From positions 1,045,084 through 1,109,083 of the forward strand of contig NZ_FOKL01000001.1 in NCBI RefSeq assembly GCF_900112025.1: a DNA stretch of 64,000 nucleotides. Reading direction: 5' to 3'. This document shows positions 35,280 to 44,581 of the stretch, in pieces. The notes beneath the pieces are model-generated. The model made no database searches. It was given only the letters and a program-made list of their open reading frames with translations, and was not told where the DNA came from. This stretch comes from Janthinobacterium sp. 344. Lineage in GTDB: Bacteria; Pseudomonadota; Gammaproteobacteria; Burkholderiales; Burkholderiaceae_D. Every line of letters starts with the position of its first letter. Within the stretch, counting starts at the first letter, position 1. Made by a program: the position numbers and the translations under genes.

Positions 35280-37691
35280 ATGAGTTCAAGCACCGCCCGC
35301 TCCCAGCTTCCCGTAAAAACCGTGATCGCCGCCAGCCTGGTGGCCTGCTTCAGCCTGCCGATGCAGGCGCAAGCGCAGCAGGAATTGCCGGCCGAAGGCG
35401 AATTGCAGTCGGTGGTCGTCACCGGCACCTTCGCCAAGAACCGCCGCACCATCGATTCCGAATCACCGATCGACATCCTCACCTCGCGCGACCTGCAAAG
35501 CACGGGTTCGGGCGAACTGGCCACCGTGCTGGCGCGCCTGCTGCCATCGCTCAATTTTGCCCGCGCCACGGGCGCCGACGCCAGCGACGCCGTGCGTCCG
35601 GCCCAGCTGCGCGGCCTGTCGCCCGACCAGACCCTGGTGCTGGTGAACGGCAAGCGCCGCTACACGTCGGCCGTCGTCAACGTCAACGGCTCGCTGGGCC
35701 GCGGCTCGGCGCCCGTCGACCTGAACGCCATTCCCCTGGCCGCCATCGACCACGTGGAAGTGCTGCGCGATGGCGCCGCGGCCCAGTACGGCTCCGACGC
35801 GATCGCCGGCGTGATCAACATCATCCTGAAAAAAGGCGCGGCCGGCGGCGACGTCGAAGTGGGCTATGGCCAGACGCAGGAACGCGACGGCAAGCAAAAG
35901 AGCATCAAGGGGTCGGCCGGCTTCAAGCTGGGCGACGATGGCTGGGTGCGCGTGTCGGCCGAAGTGGCCGAACGCGACCCGACCAACCGCGCCGGCGCCG
36001 ACTTCCGCAATCCGCTGGAACCACGCTACGGCAAGGTCAACCAGCGCTACGGCGATCCGGAAAGCAAGCCGGCGACGATTTTCCTCAACAGCGAATACCG
36101 CATCAACGACAATATCGACTGGTATGCCTTCGGCAACTATGGCAAGCGCGACACGTCGGCCGCCGCCACCTGGCGCACGGCGCTGATCCAGGATTCCGTC
36201 ACCAAAGCCTACTCGCAGCGCACGCCGATCTTCCCGGAAGGCTTCCTGCCGCTGCAAAACAGCACGCTGACGGACCAGTCCATCGTCACGGGCTTGCGCG
36301 GCGAAGCGGCCGGCTGGCGCTGGGATGCCAGCCTGAACTACGGCAGCAACAAGTTCGAGCTGGACCTGGACAACACGATCAACCAGTCGCTGGGCGCGAA
36401 CAGCCCCACGCATTTCTATGCCGGCTCGCTGAAAAACGAACAAACGGTGTTCAACCTCGATGCGGCGCGCGAATTCCCCGTCGCGTTCTTTTCCGGCCCG
36501 CTGACGGTGGCCGTCGGCGCCGAAGCGCGGCATGAAAAGTACAGCATCGGCGCCGGCGATGAAGCGTCGTACACGGGTGGCGGCTCGCAAGGCTTTGCCG
36601 GCTTCCGTCCCGCCAACGCCGGCAGCCATTCGCGCCACAACGAATCGATCTATGTGAACCTGGAAGCGGAAGCGACGAAAAACCTGTCCGGTGGCGTGGC
36701 CCTGCGCCATGAGCGCTACAGCGATTTCGGCAGCACCACCTCGGCCAAGGGTTCGGCCCGTTACGCATTCACGGACGCCCTGTCCCTGCGCGGCACCGTG
36801 TCGAGCGGCTTCCGCGCGCCATCGCTGGCGCAGCAGTACTACACCATCACCACCACCAACTTCCAGGTCATCAACGGCAACAATACGGCCATCGAGACGG
36901 GCACCTTCGCCGTCAACACGCCGCAGGCGCGCGCCCTCGGCGCACAGGACCTGAAGCCGGAAAAGGCCCGCAACTACAGCCTGGGCCTGCAGTTCCAGCC
37001 GAGCCGCAACTTCACCACCAGCATCGACGCCTACCGCATCGACATCGACAACCGCATCCTGTTCTCGGCCAACCTGGCATTGAACGACAAGCTCAAGTCC
37101 CAGCTGGCGGCGCAAGGCACGCCCGTGGGCGCGGCGCGCTACTTCACCAACGCCGTCGACACGCGCACGCAAGGCGTGGACATCGTCAGCACCTACCGCA
37201 TCGACCTGCAAGAGAAGGATCGCCTGGACCTCACCGTGGCCTACAACCACAACAAGAGCACGGTACGGAAAATCGCCGACAATCCGGCCATCCTGACGGA
37301 CAACAACCTGAAACTGATCGACCGCCAGAGCATCGACCGCATCACGGTGGCGTCGCCGAAGGACAAGTTCAGCCTGGCCGCCGACTACGGCTTCGGCATC
37401 TGGAATGCGCATGGCGTGGTGACGCGCTATGGCAGCTTCACGGTGCCGCAGAACGACGTCAAGCTGGACCAGACGTATGATCCGCAGTGGGTGCTGGACC
37501 TGTCCGGCTCCGTGAAGCTGGGCAAGAACTGGCGCCTGGTGGCCGGCATCGACAACGTCACCAACCGCTACCCGGCGCAAGTGACGAGCGCGGGCAACCT
37601 GAACGTCAACGGCACCCAGCCGTACAGCATCTTCGCGCCGAACGGCTTCAACGGCCGCTACTACTACGCCAAGGCCGGCTACAGCTGGTAA
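35280..37691 (+). CDS. TonB-dependent outer membrane receptor
   Basis: This 803-aa protein has a signal peptide ending MQAQAQQ, a TonB-box-like segment LQSVVVTGTF, a plug domain (SPIDILTSRDLQSTGSGELATVL, VEVLRDGAAAQYGSDAIAGVINIIL) and a beta-barrel ending in ...YYYAKAGYSW with the expected terminal aromatic residue. The ATG at 35280 is preferred to a TTG two codons earlier. It imports a large ligand such as a siderophore, vitamin or glycan fragment, powered by the TonB system at 5829. No ligand-processing genes adjoin it. Confidence 0.92.
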   Translation: MSSSTARSQLPVKTVIAASLVACFSLPMQAQAQQELPAEGELQSVVVTGTFAKNRRTIDSESPIDILTSRDLQSTGSGELATVLARLLPSLNFARATGADASDAVRPAQLRGLSPDQTLVLVNGKRRYTSAVVNVNGSLGRGSAPVDLNAIPLAAIDHVEVLRDGAAAQYGSDAIAGVINIILKKGAAGGDVEVGYGQTQERDGKQKSIKGSAGFKLGDDGWVRVSAEVAERDPTNRAGADFRNPLEPRYGKVNQRYGDPESKPATIFLNSEYRINDNIDWYAFGNYGKRDTSAAATWRTALIQDSVTKAYSQRTPIFPEGFLPLQNSTLTDQSIVTGLRGEAAGWRWDASLNYGSNKFELDLDNTINQSLGANSPTHFYAGSLKNEQTVFNLDAAREFPVAFFSGPLTVAVGAEARHEKYSIGAGDEASYTGGGSQGFAGFRPANAGSHSRHNESIYVNLEAEATKNLSGGVALRHERYSDFGSTTSAKGSARYAFTDALSLRGTVSSGFRAPSLAQQYYTITTTNFQVINGNNTAIETGTFAVNTPQARALGAQDLKPEKARNYSLGLQFQPSRNFTTSIDAYRIDIDNRILFSANLALNDKLKSQLAAQGTPVGAARYFTNAVDTRTQGVDIVSTYRIDLQEKDRLDLTVAYNHNKSTVRKIADNPAILTDNNLKLIDRQSIDRITVASPKDKFSLAADYGFGIWNAHGVVTRYGSFTVPQNDVKLDQTYDPQWVLDLSGSVKLGKNWRLVAGIDNVTNRYPAQVTSAGNLNVNGTQPYSIFAPNGFNGRYYYAKAGYSW

Positions 37692-37713
37692 GCGGCAAGC
37701 CGCCTGCCATGCA

Positions 37714-37753
37714 AAAAGCCCGGGGACGCGATGCGCCTCCGGGCTTTTTTTTC
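37714..37753. terminator. Bidirectional terminator between receptor and PEP-CTERM genes
   Basis: GCCCGGGG (37719-37726) pairs with CTCCGGGC (37738-37745), with five A before and eight T after. It can end both the plus-strand receptor transcript and the convergent minus-strand PEP-CTERM transcript. Confidence 0.88.
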
Positions 37754-37770
37754 ACACCAGCGGCGCCGCT

Positions 37771-38328
37771 TCAGCCGCGGCGGCGGCGCGCCATGACGCC
37801 CAGCAAGCCCAGGCCCATCAGCAGCATGCCGTAGGTCGCCGGTTCCGGCACGGCCGACACCGAGTTGAAAGCACGGAAGTTGCTGATGCCGCGAGGCAGA
37901 TTGCTGAAAGTGAACACCGTATTCGCGGCCACCGGGCTGTCCCAGTGGAACAGCAATTCGCCGCGGCCGTAATGGATGGCCAGGTAGTCGAAACTGGAAT
38001 TGATGGTAAAGGAACCGGACTTGGCACTGGCCAGGTCGCCCTGCGAGGCAAACACGAGGGACCCGGTGCCGCTCGATGGCAGGCCAAACTGCGTATTGAG
38101 CAGGGTCGTGATGGCGGCCGCGCTTTGCGCGCCGGGCGGATTGGCGCCGTCATACACCCAGACGCTGGATGCCGCGACAGGACCGTAGGTGACGCTGTTG
38201 CCGCCCACCGTGAAGCCGCCCTTGGCAGGATTGCTGATCTCCACCCAGCTGGCCGCCTGGGCCAGCGGCGCCAGGCAAGCCGACACGCCGAGGCACAGGC
38301 CGACTACCGCATGTTTCGTCTTATTCAT
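37771..38328 (-). CDS. PEP-CTERM sorting domain protein
   Basis: This 185-aa protein has a signal peptide (VVGLCLGVSACLAPLAQA) and a C-terminal PEP-CTERM signal: VPEPATYG, a membrane helix (MLLMGLGLLGVMA) and a RRRRG tail. Such proteins are processed by exosortase (EpsH) and sent to the cell surface or matrix. No exosortase gene lies in the window. The middle part is rich in Gly/Ser/Asn and has no recognised domain. Its promoter must lie in the AT-rich stretch 38329-38480. Confidence 0.88.
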   Translation of the reverse strand: MNKTKHAVVGLCLGVSACLAPLAQAASWVEISNPAKGGFTVGGNSVTYGPVAASSVWVYDGANPPGAQSAAAITTLLNTQFGLPSSGTGSLVFASQGDLASAKSGSFTINSSFDYLAIHYGRGELLFHWDSPVAANTVFTFSNLPRGISNFRAFNSVSAVPEPATYGMLLMGLGLLGVMARRRRG

Positions 38329-38424
38329 ATATTTCCCCTTGGATACTATTTCAATAAAGTAACTATATTATATTTTTTGTTATTTCTTTGCGACAGGACA
38401 AAAGATATCATCGAGGAAATTAAA

Positions 38425-38475
38425 ATGCAATTAAAGAAACATCTTTTACCATTGGCATTTTCAATCGAACCCAGC
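38425..38475 (+). pseudogene. Possible 5' remnant of a lost gene
   Basis: A good ribosome binding site (GAGGAAAT) precedes ATG and a signal-peptide-like start, MQLKKHLLPLAFSI. The AT-rich reading then passes abruptly into GC-rich DNA where the frame runs on antisense to the aldo/keto reductase, without a plausible protein. It looks like the start of a secreted protein gene whose body has been deleted, but chance is possible. Confidence 0.25.
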
Positions 38476-38588
38476 CGTTTATCGTCCGGGCTGGCTATCA
38501 CAGGGGCGCGTGACCATGGCCCGCGCAGCCAGGCGCGCAGGCCAGCCCCACGCCTGTTGCAAAATCACACAGGCTCATCCTGCCGCGA

Positions 38589-39425
38589 CTACAACTCGAG
38601 GTTGGTGTCGGGATCGCCGCCCTGCCGGTGTTCGCCATCGAGCAGCGCCAGCGCCGCCAGGTCTTCGCCGTCGAGGGAAAAATCGAAGACATCCAGGTTT
38701 TGCCGCATGCGTGCCGGGTCCTGCGATTTCGGGATCGCCACGAGGCCATGCTGCACGTGCCAGCGCAGCAGGATTTGCGCGGCCGAACGGCCATGCTTGC
38801 GGGCCAGCCGCGCCACCGTGGCATCCTGCAGCAGGGCGCCGCGCCCCAGCGGGCTCCACGACTCGATGACGATGCCCTGCTGCGCATGCCAGGCGCGCAG
38901 CGGGGCCTGCGTAAAGTCCGGGTGCAGCTCGATCTGGTTGACGGCCGGCAACACACCCGTCTCCGCCCGCAGGCGTTCGATCTGCGCGGGCTGGAAATTC
39001 GACACGCCGATCGAGCGGATGCGCCCTTCCCCGCGCAGGCGCACGAAGGCGCGCCACGTGTCCACATATAAATCGCGCATGGGCAGCGGCCAGTGGATCA
39101 GGTACAGGTCGAGGTAATCCGTGCCCAGCGCGGCCAGGGTGGCGTCGAAGGCGCGCAAGGTGCTGTCGAAACCGTGTTCGCTGCCGCGCAGCTTGCTGGT
39201 GATCGCCACCTCGGCGCGCGGCAAGCCGCTGGCGGCGATGCCGCGGCCCACGCCCGTTTCATTGCCATAGCGGGCCGCCGTGTCGATCAGGCGGTAGCCG
39301 CAGGCCAGCGCCGCCTGCACGGCTGTCTCGGCCTGGGCATCGTCGAGCGGCCAGGTGCCAAAGCCGATCTGCGCGATGCGCCGGCCATCGTTGAGCGTCA
39401 AATGGGGAATCGTTGCGTCCGTCAT
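38589..39425 (-). CDS. Aldo/keto reductase, DkgA/DkgB-like
   Basis: This 278-aa protein has the AKR catalytic set: LIDTAARYGNE (Asp, Tyr), ITSKLRG (Lys), DLYLIHWPLP (His), then NQIELHP and the cofactor loop VAIPKSQDPARM. It resembles 2,5-diketo-D-gluconate reductases (about 270-280 aa), NADPH-dependent enzymes with broad aldehyde activity. It is monocistronic, divergent from the DUF2314/DUF2185 gene at 39538. The exact substrate is unknown. Confidence 0.92.
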   Translation of the reverse strand: MTDATIPHLTLNDGRRIAQIGFGTWPLDDAQAETAVQAALACGYRLIDTAARYGNETGVGRGIAASGLPRAEVAITSKLRGSEHGFDSTLRAFDATLAALGTDYLDLYLIHWPLPMRDLYVDTWRAFVRLRGEGRIRSIGVSNFQPAQIERLRAETGVLPAVNQIELHPDFTQAPLRAWHAQQGIVIESWSPLGRGALLQDATVARLARKHGRSAAQILLRWHVQHGLVAIPKSQDPARMRQNLDVFDFSLDGEDLAALALLDGEHRQGGDPDTNLEL

Positions 39426-39537
39426 GCCTGTCCTTGTGTGAGAGGGAGAATGACCATCATAGCGGCTGCGCGCGCGGCGTGCTTTCAGGCGTGCAATCGG
39501 CTACCATGGGCCTTCCTCTTCTTGACCACGGACCACC

Positions 39538-40149
39538 ATGCCCAGCTGGCACCTGGCCGACGCCGCCGAACTGGCGGCGCGCCACCCTTATACGTTCTAT
39601 AAATCACCGCCTGAAGCCATCGCCCAGGTGCGCCCCGGCGAGGTGGTCAAGCTGATCTTCGCCTTCCACAGCGACGATCCGCAAGCGCCGGGCGCCGAGC
39701 GCATGTGGGTGCTGGTGGAGACGGTGGACGCCGGCGGCCATTTCACGGGCAAGCTCGACAACATGCCCGGCTACATCGCCGATTTGCACGCCAAGGACCC
39801 CATCGCCTTTGCGGCGCGCCACATCATCAATACGCAGCACGACGATGACGACAACCTCGTCAACCGCTACGCGGGCCTGTGCTTCGTGACGAAAAAAGTG
39901 CTGGAAGATGGCGCGCCCGTCGGCTATCTGTACCGCGAGGAACCGGACAACGAGGGTGACAGCGGCTGGCGCTTCACGGCCAACGACGAGAGCGACGACT
40001 ACATGAACGACAGCGCCAATGTGGCCCTCGTGTCGCTGGGCGCCGTGCTCGGCGTCGATGACCGTTTCATTGCGCTGCTGGACGCCCCCGCCGGTGCCGC
40101 GTTTGCCTTCGACAGGAACACGCAGCGCTTTGTGGCGGTCCAGGAATGA
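39538..40149 (+). CDS. DUF2314/DUF2185 (Imm33-like) protein
   Basis: This 203-aa protein seems to join two small families. An N-terminal DUF2314-like part (VRPGEVVKLIFAF ... ERMWVLVETVDAGG, GKLDNMP) is followed by a DUF2185/Imm33-like part (FVTKKVLEDGAPVGYLYREE, DSGWRFTANDESDDYMND, ANVALVSLGAVLGVDD). Imm33-type domains occur in polymorphic-toxin immunity proteins and in many stand-alone proteins of unknown role. No toxin gene adjoins it. It overlaps the MmcQ/YjbR gene by four bases (ATGA). Confidence 0.75.
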   Translation: MPSWHLADAAELAARHPYTFYKSPPEAIAQVRPGEVVKLIFAFHSDDPQAPGAERMWVLVETVDAGGHFTGKLDNMPGYIADLHAKDPIAFAARHIINTQHDDDDNLVNRYAGLCFVTKKVLEDGAPVGYLYREEPDNEGDSGWRFTANDESDDYMNDSANVALVSLGAVLGVDDRFIALLDAPAGAAFAFDRNTQRFVAVQE

Positions 40150-40505
40150 CCGTCGATGAACTGAAGGATTTCTGTGCGGCCCTGCCCGGCGCGCAAGCCG
40201 TGCCGTACGGCCCGCCGTCGAACATCCTCGTATATGAAGTGGCCGGCAAGAAATTTGCCTACTTTAAAACCAGCACGCCCGAGCAGTGGCGCTTCAGCCT
40301 GCGCGCCAGCGCCGAGCGTTTCATCGAACTGACGGACATGCCCGGCGTCAAACCGGCCCGCTACATGGGCCGTTTTCACTGGATCACCATCGTCGAGGTG
40401 GCGCGCTTTCCCGCCGCCTACCTGGCGGAACTGGTGCAGGACAGCCATGCGCGCGCCGTGGCCAGCCTGACGCGGGCGCAGCGGGCCGCGCTCGCGCCAG
40501 ATTAG
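40146..40505 (+). CDS. MmcQ/YjbR family protein
   Basis: This 119-aa protein has the MmcQ/YjbR (CyaY-like fold) motifs: LKDFCAALPGAQAVPYGPPSNILVYEVAGKKFAYF and MGRFHWITIVEVARFPAAYLAELV. The family may bind DNA, but its function is unproven. Start and upstream stop overlap as ATGA, so it is co-translated with the DUF2314/DUF2185 gene. Its TAG stop overlaps the convergent cysB-like stop codon. Confidence 0.85.
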   Translation: MTVDELKDFCAALPGAQAVPYGPPSNILVYEVAGKKFAYFKTSTPEQWRFSLRASAERFIELTDMPGVKPARYMGRFHWITIVEVARFPAAYLAELVQDSHARAVASLTRAQRAALAPD

Positions 40506-41434
40506 AGCGACTCTTCGCCCGCCATGGCGCGGTCGATGTCTTCGCGCGTCAAATCCGGCGCCAGTTGCAAAATGAATTCGTAGGCGTACGCACGCAGGTA
40601 GGCGCCGCGGCGCACGGCCAGGCGCGTCGTGTTGGTGGCGAACAGGTGCGACGCCTCCACCGCCCGCAAGCCCTTGTCGCGGCCATGGTCGAAGGCCATC
40701 GAAGCGACGATGCCCACGCCCAGGCCCAGCGCCACGTATTGCTTGATGACGTCCGAATCCATGGCCGTGAGGATGATGTCGGTGGCCACGCCCGCCTTGG
40801 CGAACGCATCGTCGATATGGCCCCGTCCCGTAAAACCCTTGTCGTAGGTAATCAAGGGATACTTGGCCAGGTCTTCCAGGCGGATCGGCGAGTGTTCGAG
40901 CAGCGGGTGGCCGTCCGGCACGACGATCAAATGGCTCCAGCGGTAGCACGGGAACGATACGAGGTCGGGGAACTGGCTCAGGCCTTCCGTGGCGATGCCG
41001 ATGTCGGTCTTGCCGGACAATACCCATTCGGCGATGTGCTCGGGGGCGCTCTGCTGCAGCGCGATGCGCACGTCGGGAAAGGCGGCGCGGAAGCTTTGCA
41101 CCACTTTCGGCAAGGCATAGCGCGCCTGCGTGTGCGTGGCCGCCACGGACAGGGTGCCGCTGGTCTGGCCGCTGTATTCGAGGCTGGCCTGCTGCAGGTT
41201 TTCCGCCTCGATCAAGAGGCGGTCGACGATTTTCAGGATGCCCTTGCCCGGCTCCGTCAAGCCCGTCAGGCGCTTGCCGTTGCGCTCGAAAATGACCACG
41301 CCCAGCTCGTCCTCGAGTTCGCGGATCTGCCGGCTCACGCCCGGCTGCGACGTGAACAGGGCGTTGGCCACCTCCGTCAGGTTATAGCCGCGGCGGGCCG
41401 CTTCGCGGATCGAACGCAGTTGTTGAAAGTTCAT
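40502..41434 (-). CDS. cysB: CysB-like LysR regulator of sulfur assimilation
   Basis: This 310-aa protein starts MNFQQLRSIREAARRGYNLTEVANALFTSQPGVSRQIRELEDELG, the typical CysB/Cbl N-terminus, with an effector domain containing VAATHTQARYALPKVV and TYDKGFTGRGHIDDAF. It lies after cysA in the same direction, separated by 147 bp containing a repeat element. It should activate the cys genes in response to O- or N-acetylserine. CysB and its paralogue Cbl cannot be separated by sequence alone; linkage to cysTWA favours CysB. Confidence 0.9.
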   Translation of the reverse strand: MNFQQLRSIREAARRGYNLTEVANALFTSQPGVSRQIRELEDELGVVIFERNGKRLTGLTEPGKGILKIVDRLLIEAENLQQASLEYSGQTSGTLSVAATHTQARYALPKVVQSFRAAFPDVRIALQQSAPEHIAEWVLSGKTDIGIATEGLSQFPDLVSFPCYRWSHLIVVPDGHPLLEHSPIRLEDLAKYPLITYDKGFTGRGHIDDAFAKAGVATDIILTAMDSDVIKQYVALGLGVGIVASMAFDHGRDKGLRAVEASHLFATNTTRLAVRRGAYLRAYAYEFILQLAPDLTREDIDRAMAGEESL

Positions 41435-41478
41435 GGTGTTCCAGTATGTGAGTTAACTTTGCGACACCTGACAAAAAC

Positions 41479-41576
41479 CGTAGCGAGCGGCAGTGATTTG
41501 TGGCTAAGAAGCGCAACCGTACTCAAGTACGGTGAGCATCGCAGGCCGCCAAGCGCGACGCGCAGCAGGTTTGGCC
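41479..41576 (-). repeat. Dispersed palindromic intergenic repeat, copy B (inverted)
   Basis: The reverse complement matches copy A (9781-9875) over about 90 bases with roughly a dozen differences by eye. The centre is ACCGTAC-TCAA-GTACGGT (41516-41533), identical in both 7-base arms to copy A and different in the loop. It fills the spacer between cysA and cysB. Confidence 0.8.
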
Positions 41577-41581
41577 AGGTG

Positions 41582-42652
41582 TTATCTTGCTGTCGGTTCG
41601 ACGAATACGTGCAGGCGTTTCGGACGGACAACTAATGTCTCGCCCTCCTTCAGCTGCAGATGGCTGAAACGCTCGTTCGACATCACCGCTTCGATCAGTT
41701 CGCTGTTATCGACGCGCTGCAAGTCCAGCTGGGCCAGCGGGCCGATCGCATGGGCGCGGCTCAACTTGACGACGATGCCTTCCGCGCCCTGCGTGTAGCG
41801 GTCGATTTCCAGGTCGTGCGGACGCACATAGGCCGTGCCCTTGCTGTCGCTCACGCCCGCATAATCGGGCACCTCGAAGCTGGCGTCGCCGGTGGCCATC
41901 ACGCCGTCATGCACGCGGCCATGGAACAGGTTGACGTTGCCCAGGAAGCCATACACGAAGGGCGAGGCCGGGTGGTTGTAGACTTGCTCCGGGGAACCGA
42001 GTTGCTCGACGGTGCCCTTGTTCATCAGCACCACCTGGTCCGCCACTTCCAGCGCCTCTTCCTGGTCATGCGTGACGAAAATACTGGTCACGTGCAAGTC
42101 GTCGTGCAGGCGGCGCAGCCAGCGGCGCAATTCCTTGCGCACCTTGGCATCGAGCGCGCCGAACGGCTCGTCGAGCAGCAGCACGCGCGGCTCCACGGCC
42201 AGGGCGCGGGCCAGGGCGATGCGCTGGCGTTGGCCACCGGACAATTGCGGCGGATAGCGGTCGGCCAGCCAGTCCAGCTGCACCAGTTCCAGCAAATCTT
42301 TGACCTTACGGCGGATCTGCTCTTCCGACGGGCGCTCGCTGCGCGACTTCACGCGCAGGCCGAAGGCCACGTTTTCAAATACCGTCATGTGCTTGAACAG
42401 GGCGTAATGCTGGAACACGAAGCCGACTTGCCGCTCGCGCACGTGGCGGTTCGACGCGTCTTCCGCGTCCAGCAGCACCTGGCCGCTGTCCGGGTGTTCC
42501 AGGCCGGCGATGATGCGCAGCAAGGTGGTCTTGCCGCAACCGGACGGGCCCAGCAGGGCCGTCAATTCGCCGGCGGGAAAGTCCAGCGAGATATTGTCGA
42601 GGGCGACGAAATCGCCGAAGCGCTTGTGGATGTTTTTAACTGCGATGGTCAT
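41582..42652 (-). CDS. cysA: Sulfate/thiosulfate ABC transporter ATP-binding protein
   Basis: This 356-aa ATPase starts [20 protein letters not shown], two bases after the cysW stop. It has Walker [10 protein letters not shown], the signature [16 protein letters not shown], Walker [13 protein letters not shown] and the switch His in [10 protein letters not shown], then a C-terminal regulatory domain. Length matches E. coli CysA (365 aa). It energises sulfate or thiosulfate import with CysT/CysW and a periplasmic binding protein (sbp at 46029). The frame opens 20 codons earlier, but the assigned ATG matches the family. Confidence 0.96.
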   Translation of the reverse strand: MTIAVKNIHKRFGDFVALDNISLDFPAGELTALLGPSGCGKTTLLRIIAGLEHPDSGQVLLDAEDASNRHVRERQVGFVFQHYALFKHMTVFENVAFGLRVKSRSERPSEEQIRRKVKDLLELVQLDWLADRYPPQLSGGQRQRIALARALAVEPRVLLLDEPFGALDAKVRKELRRWLRRLHDDLHVTSIFVTHDQEEALEVADQVVLMNKGTVEQLGSPEQVYNHPASPFVYGFLGNVNLFHGRVHDGVMATGDASFEVPDYAGVSDSKGTAYVRPHDLEIDRYTQGAEGIVVKLSRAHAIGPLAQLDLQRVDNSELIEAVMSNERFSHLQLKEGETLVVRPKRLHVFVEPTAR

Positions 42653-42654
42653 GA

Positions 42655-43590
42655 TCAGTGCTCCGTGGAACGTAAGGCGGAATCGTCGGCGTCGCTCTCG
42701 TTCAAACGCCACTCAATAAAGGCTTTCAGGGCCAGGGTCACCAGGGCCAGCAGGGCCAGCAGCGAGGCGACGGCAAACGCGGCGGCGAAGTTGTACTCGT
42801 TGTACAGAATCTCCACCTGCAGCGGCATGGTGTTGGTTTCGCCGCGAATATGGCCGGACACGACGGACACGGCGCCGAACTCGCCCATGGCGCGGGCATT
42901 ACACAGGATCACGCCATACAGCAAGCCCCACTTGATGTTCGGCAAGGTGACTCTGCGGAAAGTATTCCAGCCCGAGGCGCCCAGCACGATGGCGGCCTCT
43001 TCCTCTTCGCTGCCCTGCGACTGCATCAGCGGGATCAGTTCGCGCGCCACGAAGGGGAAGGTGATGAAAATGGTGGCCAGCACGATGCCGGGCACGGCAA
43101 ACAGGATCTTGATGTCGTGCGCCTGCAGCCATGGGCCGAACCAGCCCTGGGCGCCGAACATCAGCACATAGATCAGGCCGGAAATCACGGGCGAGACGGA
43201 AAACGGCAAGTCGATCAGGGTCAGCAGGATGCTCTTGCCGCGGAAGTCGAACTTGGCGATGCACCAGGAAGCGGCCACGCCAAAGACCAGGTTCAGCGGC
43301 ACGGCGATGGCGGCCGTGATCAGGGTCAATTTAATGGCGGAAATCGCGTCCGGATCGATGATGGCGGCGATATACGCTTCCCAGCCCTTCTTGAACGCTT
43401 CCGCGAACACGGCCACCAGGGGCACGATGAGGAACGCCGTCAAAAACAGCAGCGCGATGGTGATCAGGACCGTGCGCACCCACAAGGGTTCCAGCACGAC
43501 GGGGCCGATATTCGGTTCGATGCGGCGCGCTGTCGGCAGCGCGTCTTCCACGCTGGCCACGGCAGAGGCGGGACGGATATTCGTACTCAT
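42655..43590 (-). CDS. cysW: Sulfate ABC transporter permease subunit CysW
   Basis: This 311-aa inner-membrane permease has about six membrane segments and the binding-protein-dependent EAA loop ([46 protein letters not shown]). The start ATG at 43590 overlaps the cysT stop as ATGA, which decides against the earlier in-frame start nine codons upstream. With CysT it forms the membrane channel of the sulfate importer. Confidence 0.95.
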   Translation of the reverse strand: MSTNIRPASAVASVEDALPTARRIEPNIGPVVLEPLWVRTVLITIALLFLTAFLIVPLVAVFAEAFKKGWEAYIAAIIDPDAISAIKLTLITAAIAVPLNLVFGVAASWCIAKFDFRGKSILLTLIDLPFSVSPVISGLIYVLMFGAQGWFGPWLQAHDIKILFAVPGIVLATIFITFPFVARELIPLMQSQGSEEEEAAIVLGASGWNTFRRVTLPNIKWGLLYGVILCNARAMGEFGAVSVVSGHIRGETNTMPLQVEILYNEYNFAAAFAVASLLALLALVTLALKAFIEWRLNESDADDSALRSTEH

Positions 43591-44450
43591 GATTTCTTCG
43601 CCTTTCCGCGCGTCCATGCTTGCAGCAGGTTAATCGTCAACAGCAGCAAAAAGGAGACCACCAGCATCACCACGGCAATGGCCGTGGCGCCCGCGTAATC
43701 GTATTGCTCCAGCTTGGTAATAATGAACAGCGGCGTGATTTCGGACACCATCGGCATGTTGCCGGCGATAAAGATCACGGAACCGTACTCGCCCGTGGCG
43801 CGGGCGAAGGCCAGCGCAAAGCCCGTCAGCAGTGACGGCAGGATGGTGGGGAAGATGACGCGGATAAACGTTTGCAGCGAATTGGCGCCCAGGCTGGCGG
43901 CCGCCTCTTCCAGCTCCTTTTCCGCGTCTTCCAGCACCGGTTGCACGGTGCGCACGACGAAGGGCAAGCCGATGAAGGTCAGCGCCACCACCACGCCCAG
44001 CGGCGTGAACGCCACCTTGATGCCCAGCACGCCTTCGATGAACTGGCCGAACCAGCCGTTCGACGAGTACAGGGCCGTCAGGGTGATGCCGGCCACGGCC
44101 GTCGGCAAGGCGAACGGCAAGTCGACCAGCGCGTCGATGATGCGCTTGCCCGGGAACTTGTAGCGCACGAGCACCCAGGCCAGGATGCCGCCGAACACCA
44201 CGTTCAGCAGGGCGGCGATCAGCGAGGCGCCGAACGTCAGGCGGTACGAGGCCATCACGCGCTCGGACGTGACGGCGTGGAAGAAGGCGTCCCATGTCAT
44301 GGTGAAGGTTTTCAGGAACACCGACGACAGCGGAATGAGAACGATCAAGGCCAGGTAAAAGAGCGTGAAGCCCAGTGACAGCTTAAATCCCGGCATGACC
44401 CGAAACGGCGCCCCGCGCGCCTTGACCGGTGCTGCTGATACTGCAGACAT
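43587..44450 (-). CDS. cysT: Sulfate ABC transporter permease subunit CysT
   Basis: This 287-aa permease (also called CysU) has six membrane segments and the EAA loop ([48 protein letters not shown]). It starts after a strong AAGAAGGAG site. It is first in the cysT-cysW-cysA block. Upstream, 44451-44581 is AT-rich and holds the likely promoter; the minus-strand segment TTAGTTCTTTTTATAACG is a candidate CysB-bound element. Confidence 0.95.
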   Translation of the reverse strand: MSAVSAAPVKARGAPFRVMPGFKLSLGFTLFYLALIVLIPLSSVFLKTFTMTWDAFFHAVTSERVMASYRLTFGASLIAALLNVVFGGILAWVLVRYKFPGKRIIDALVDLPFALPTAVAGITLTALYSSNGWFGQFIEGVLGIKVAFTPLGVVVALTFIGLPFVVRTVQPVLEDAEKELEEAAASLGANSLQTFIRVIFPTILPSLLTGFALAFARATGEYGSVIFIAGNMPMVSEITPLFIITKLEQYDYAGATAIAVVMLVVSFLLLLTINLLQAWTRGKAKKS

Positions 44451-44581
44451 AGAAAAACTCCTTCTTATTACATTTTTGAGTTATAGGCTGCAATATTCAC
44501 ATGCATTCGTTATAAAAAGAACTAACCATTTCTCATTTGCTTAGATGGATTTTGCATACTTGCCGGCAGAATCTGCAGGCG

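Noticed and set aside
35463-37580. 705-codon open frame antisense to the TonB-dependent receptor
   Set aside because: It is a GC-rich antisense shadow with no ribosome binding site or family match. The receptor strand has signal peptide, plug and barrel.
37945-39117. 390-codon plus-strand frame over PEP-CTERM and aldo/keto reductase genes
   Set aside because: It is antisense to both genes. Only the short AT-rich start at 38425 looked gene-like and is listed separately as a possible remnant.
39538-40505. Toxin-immunity module
   Set aside because: The Imm33-like domain alone is not evidence for a toxin system. No toxin, Rhs, VgrG or secretion gene is nearby.
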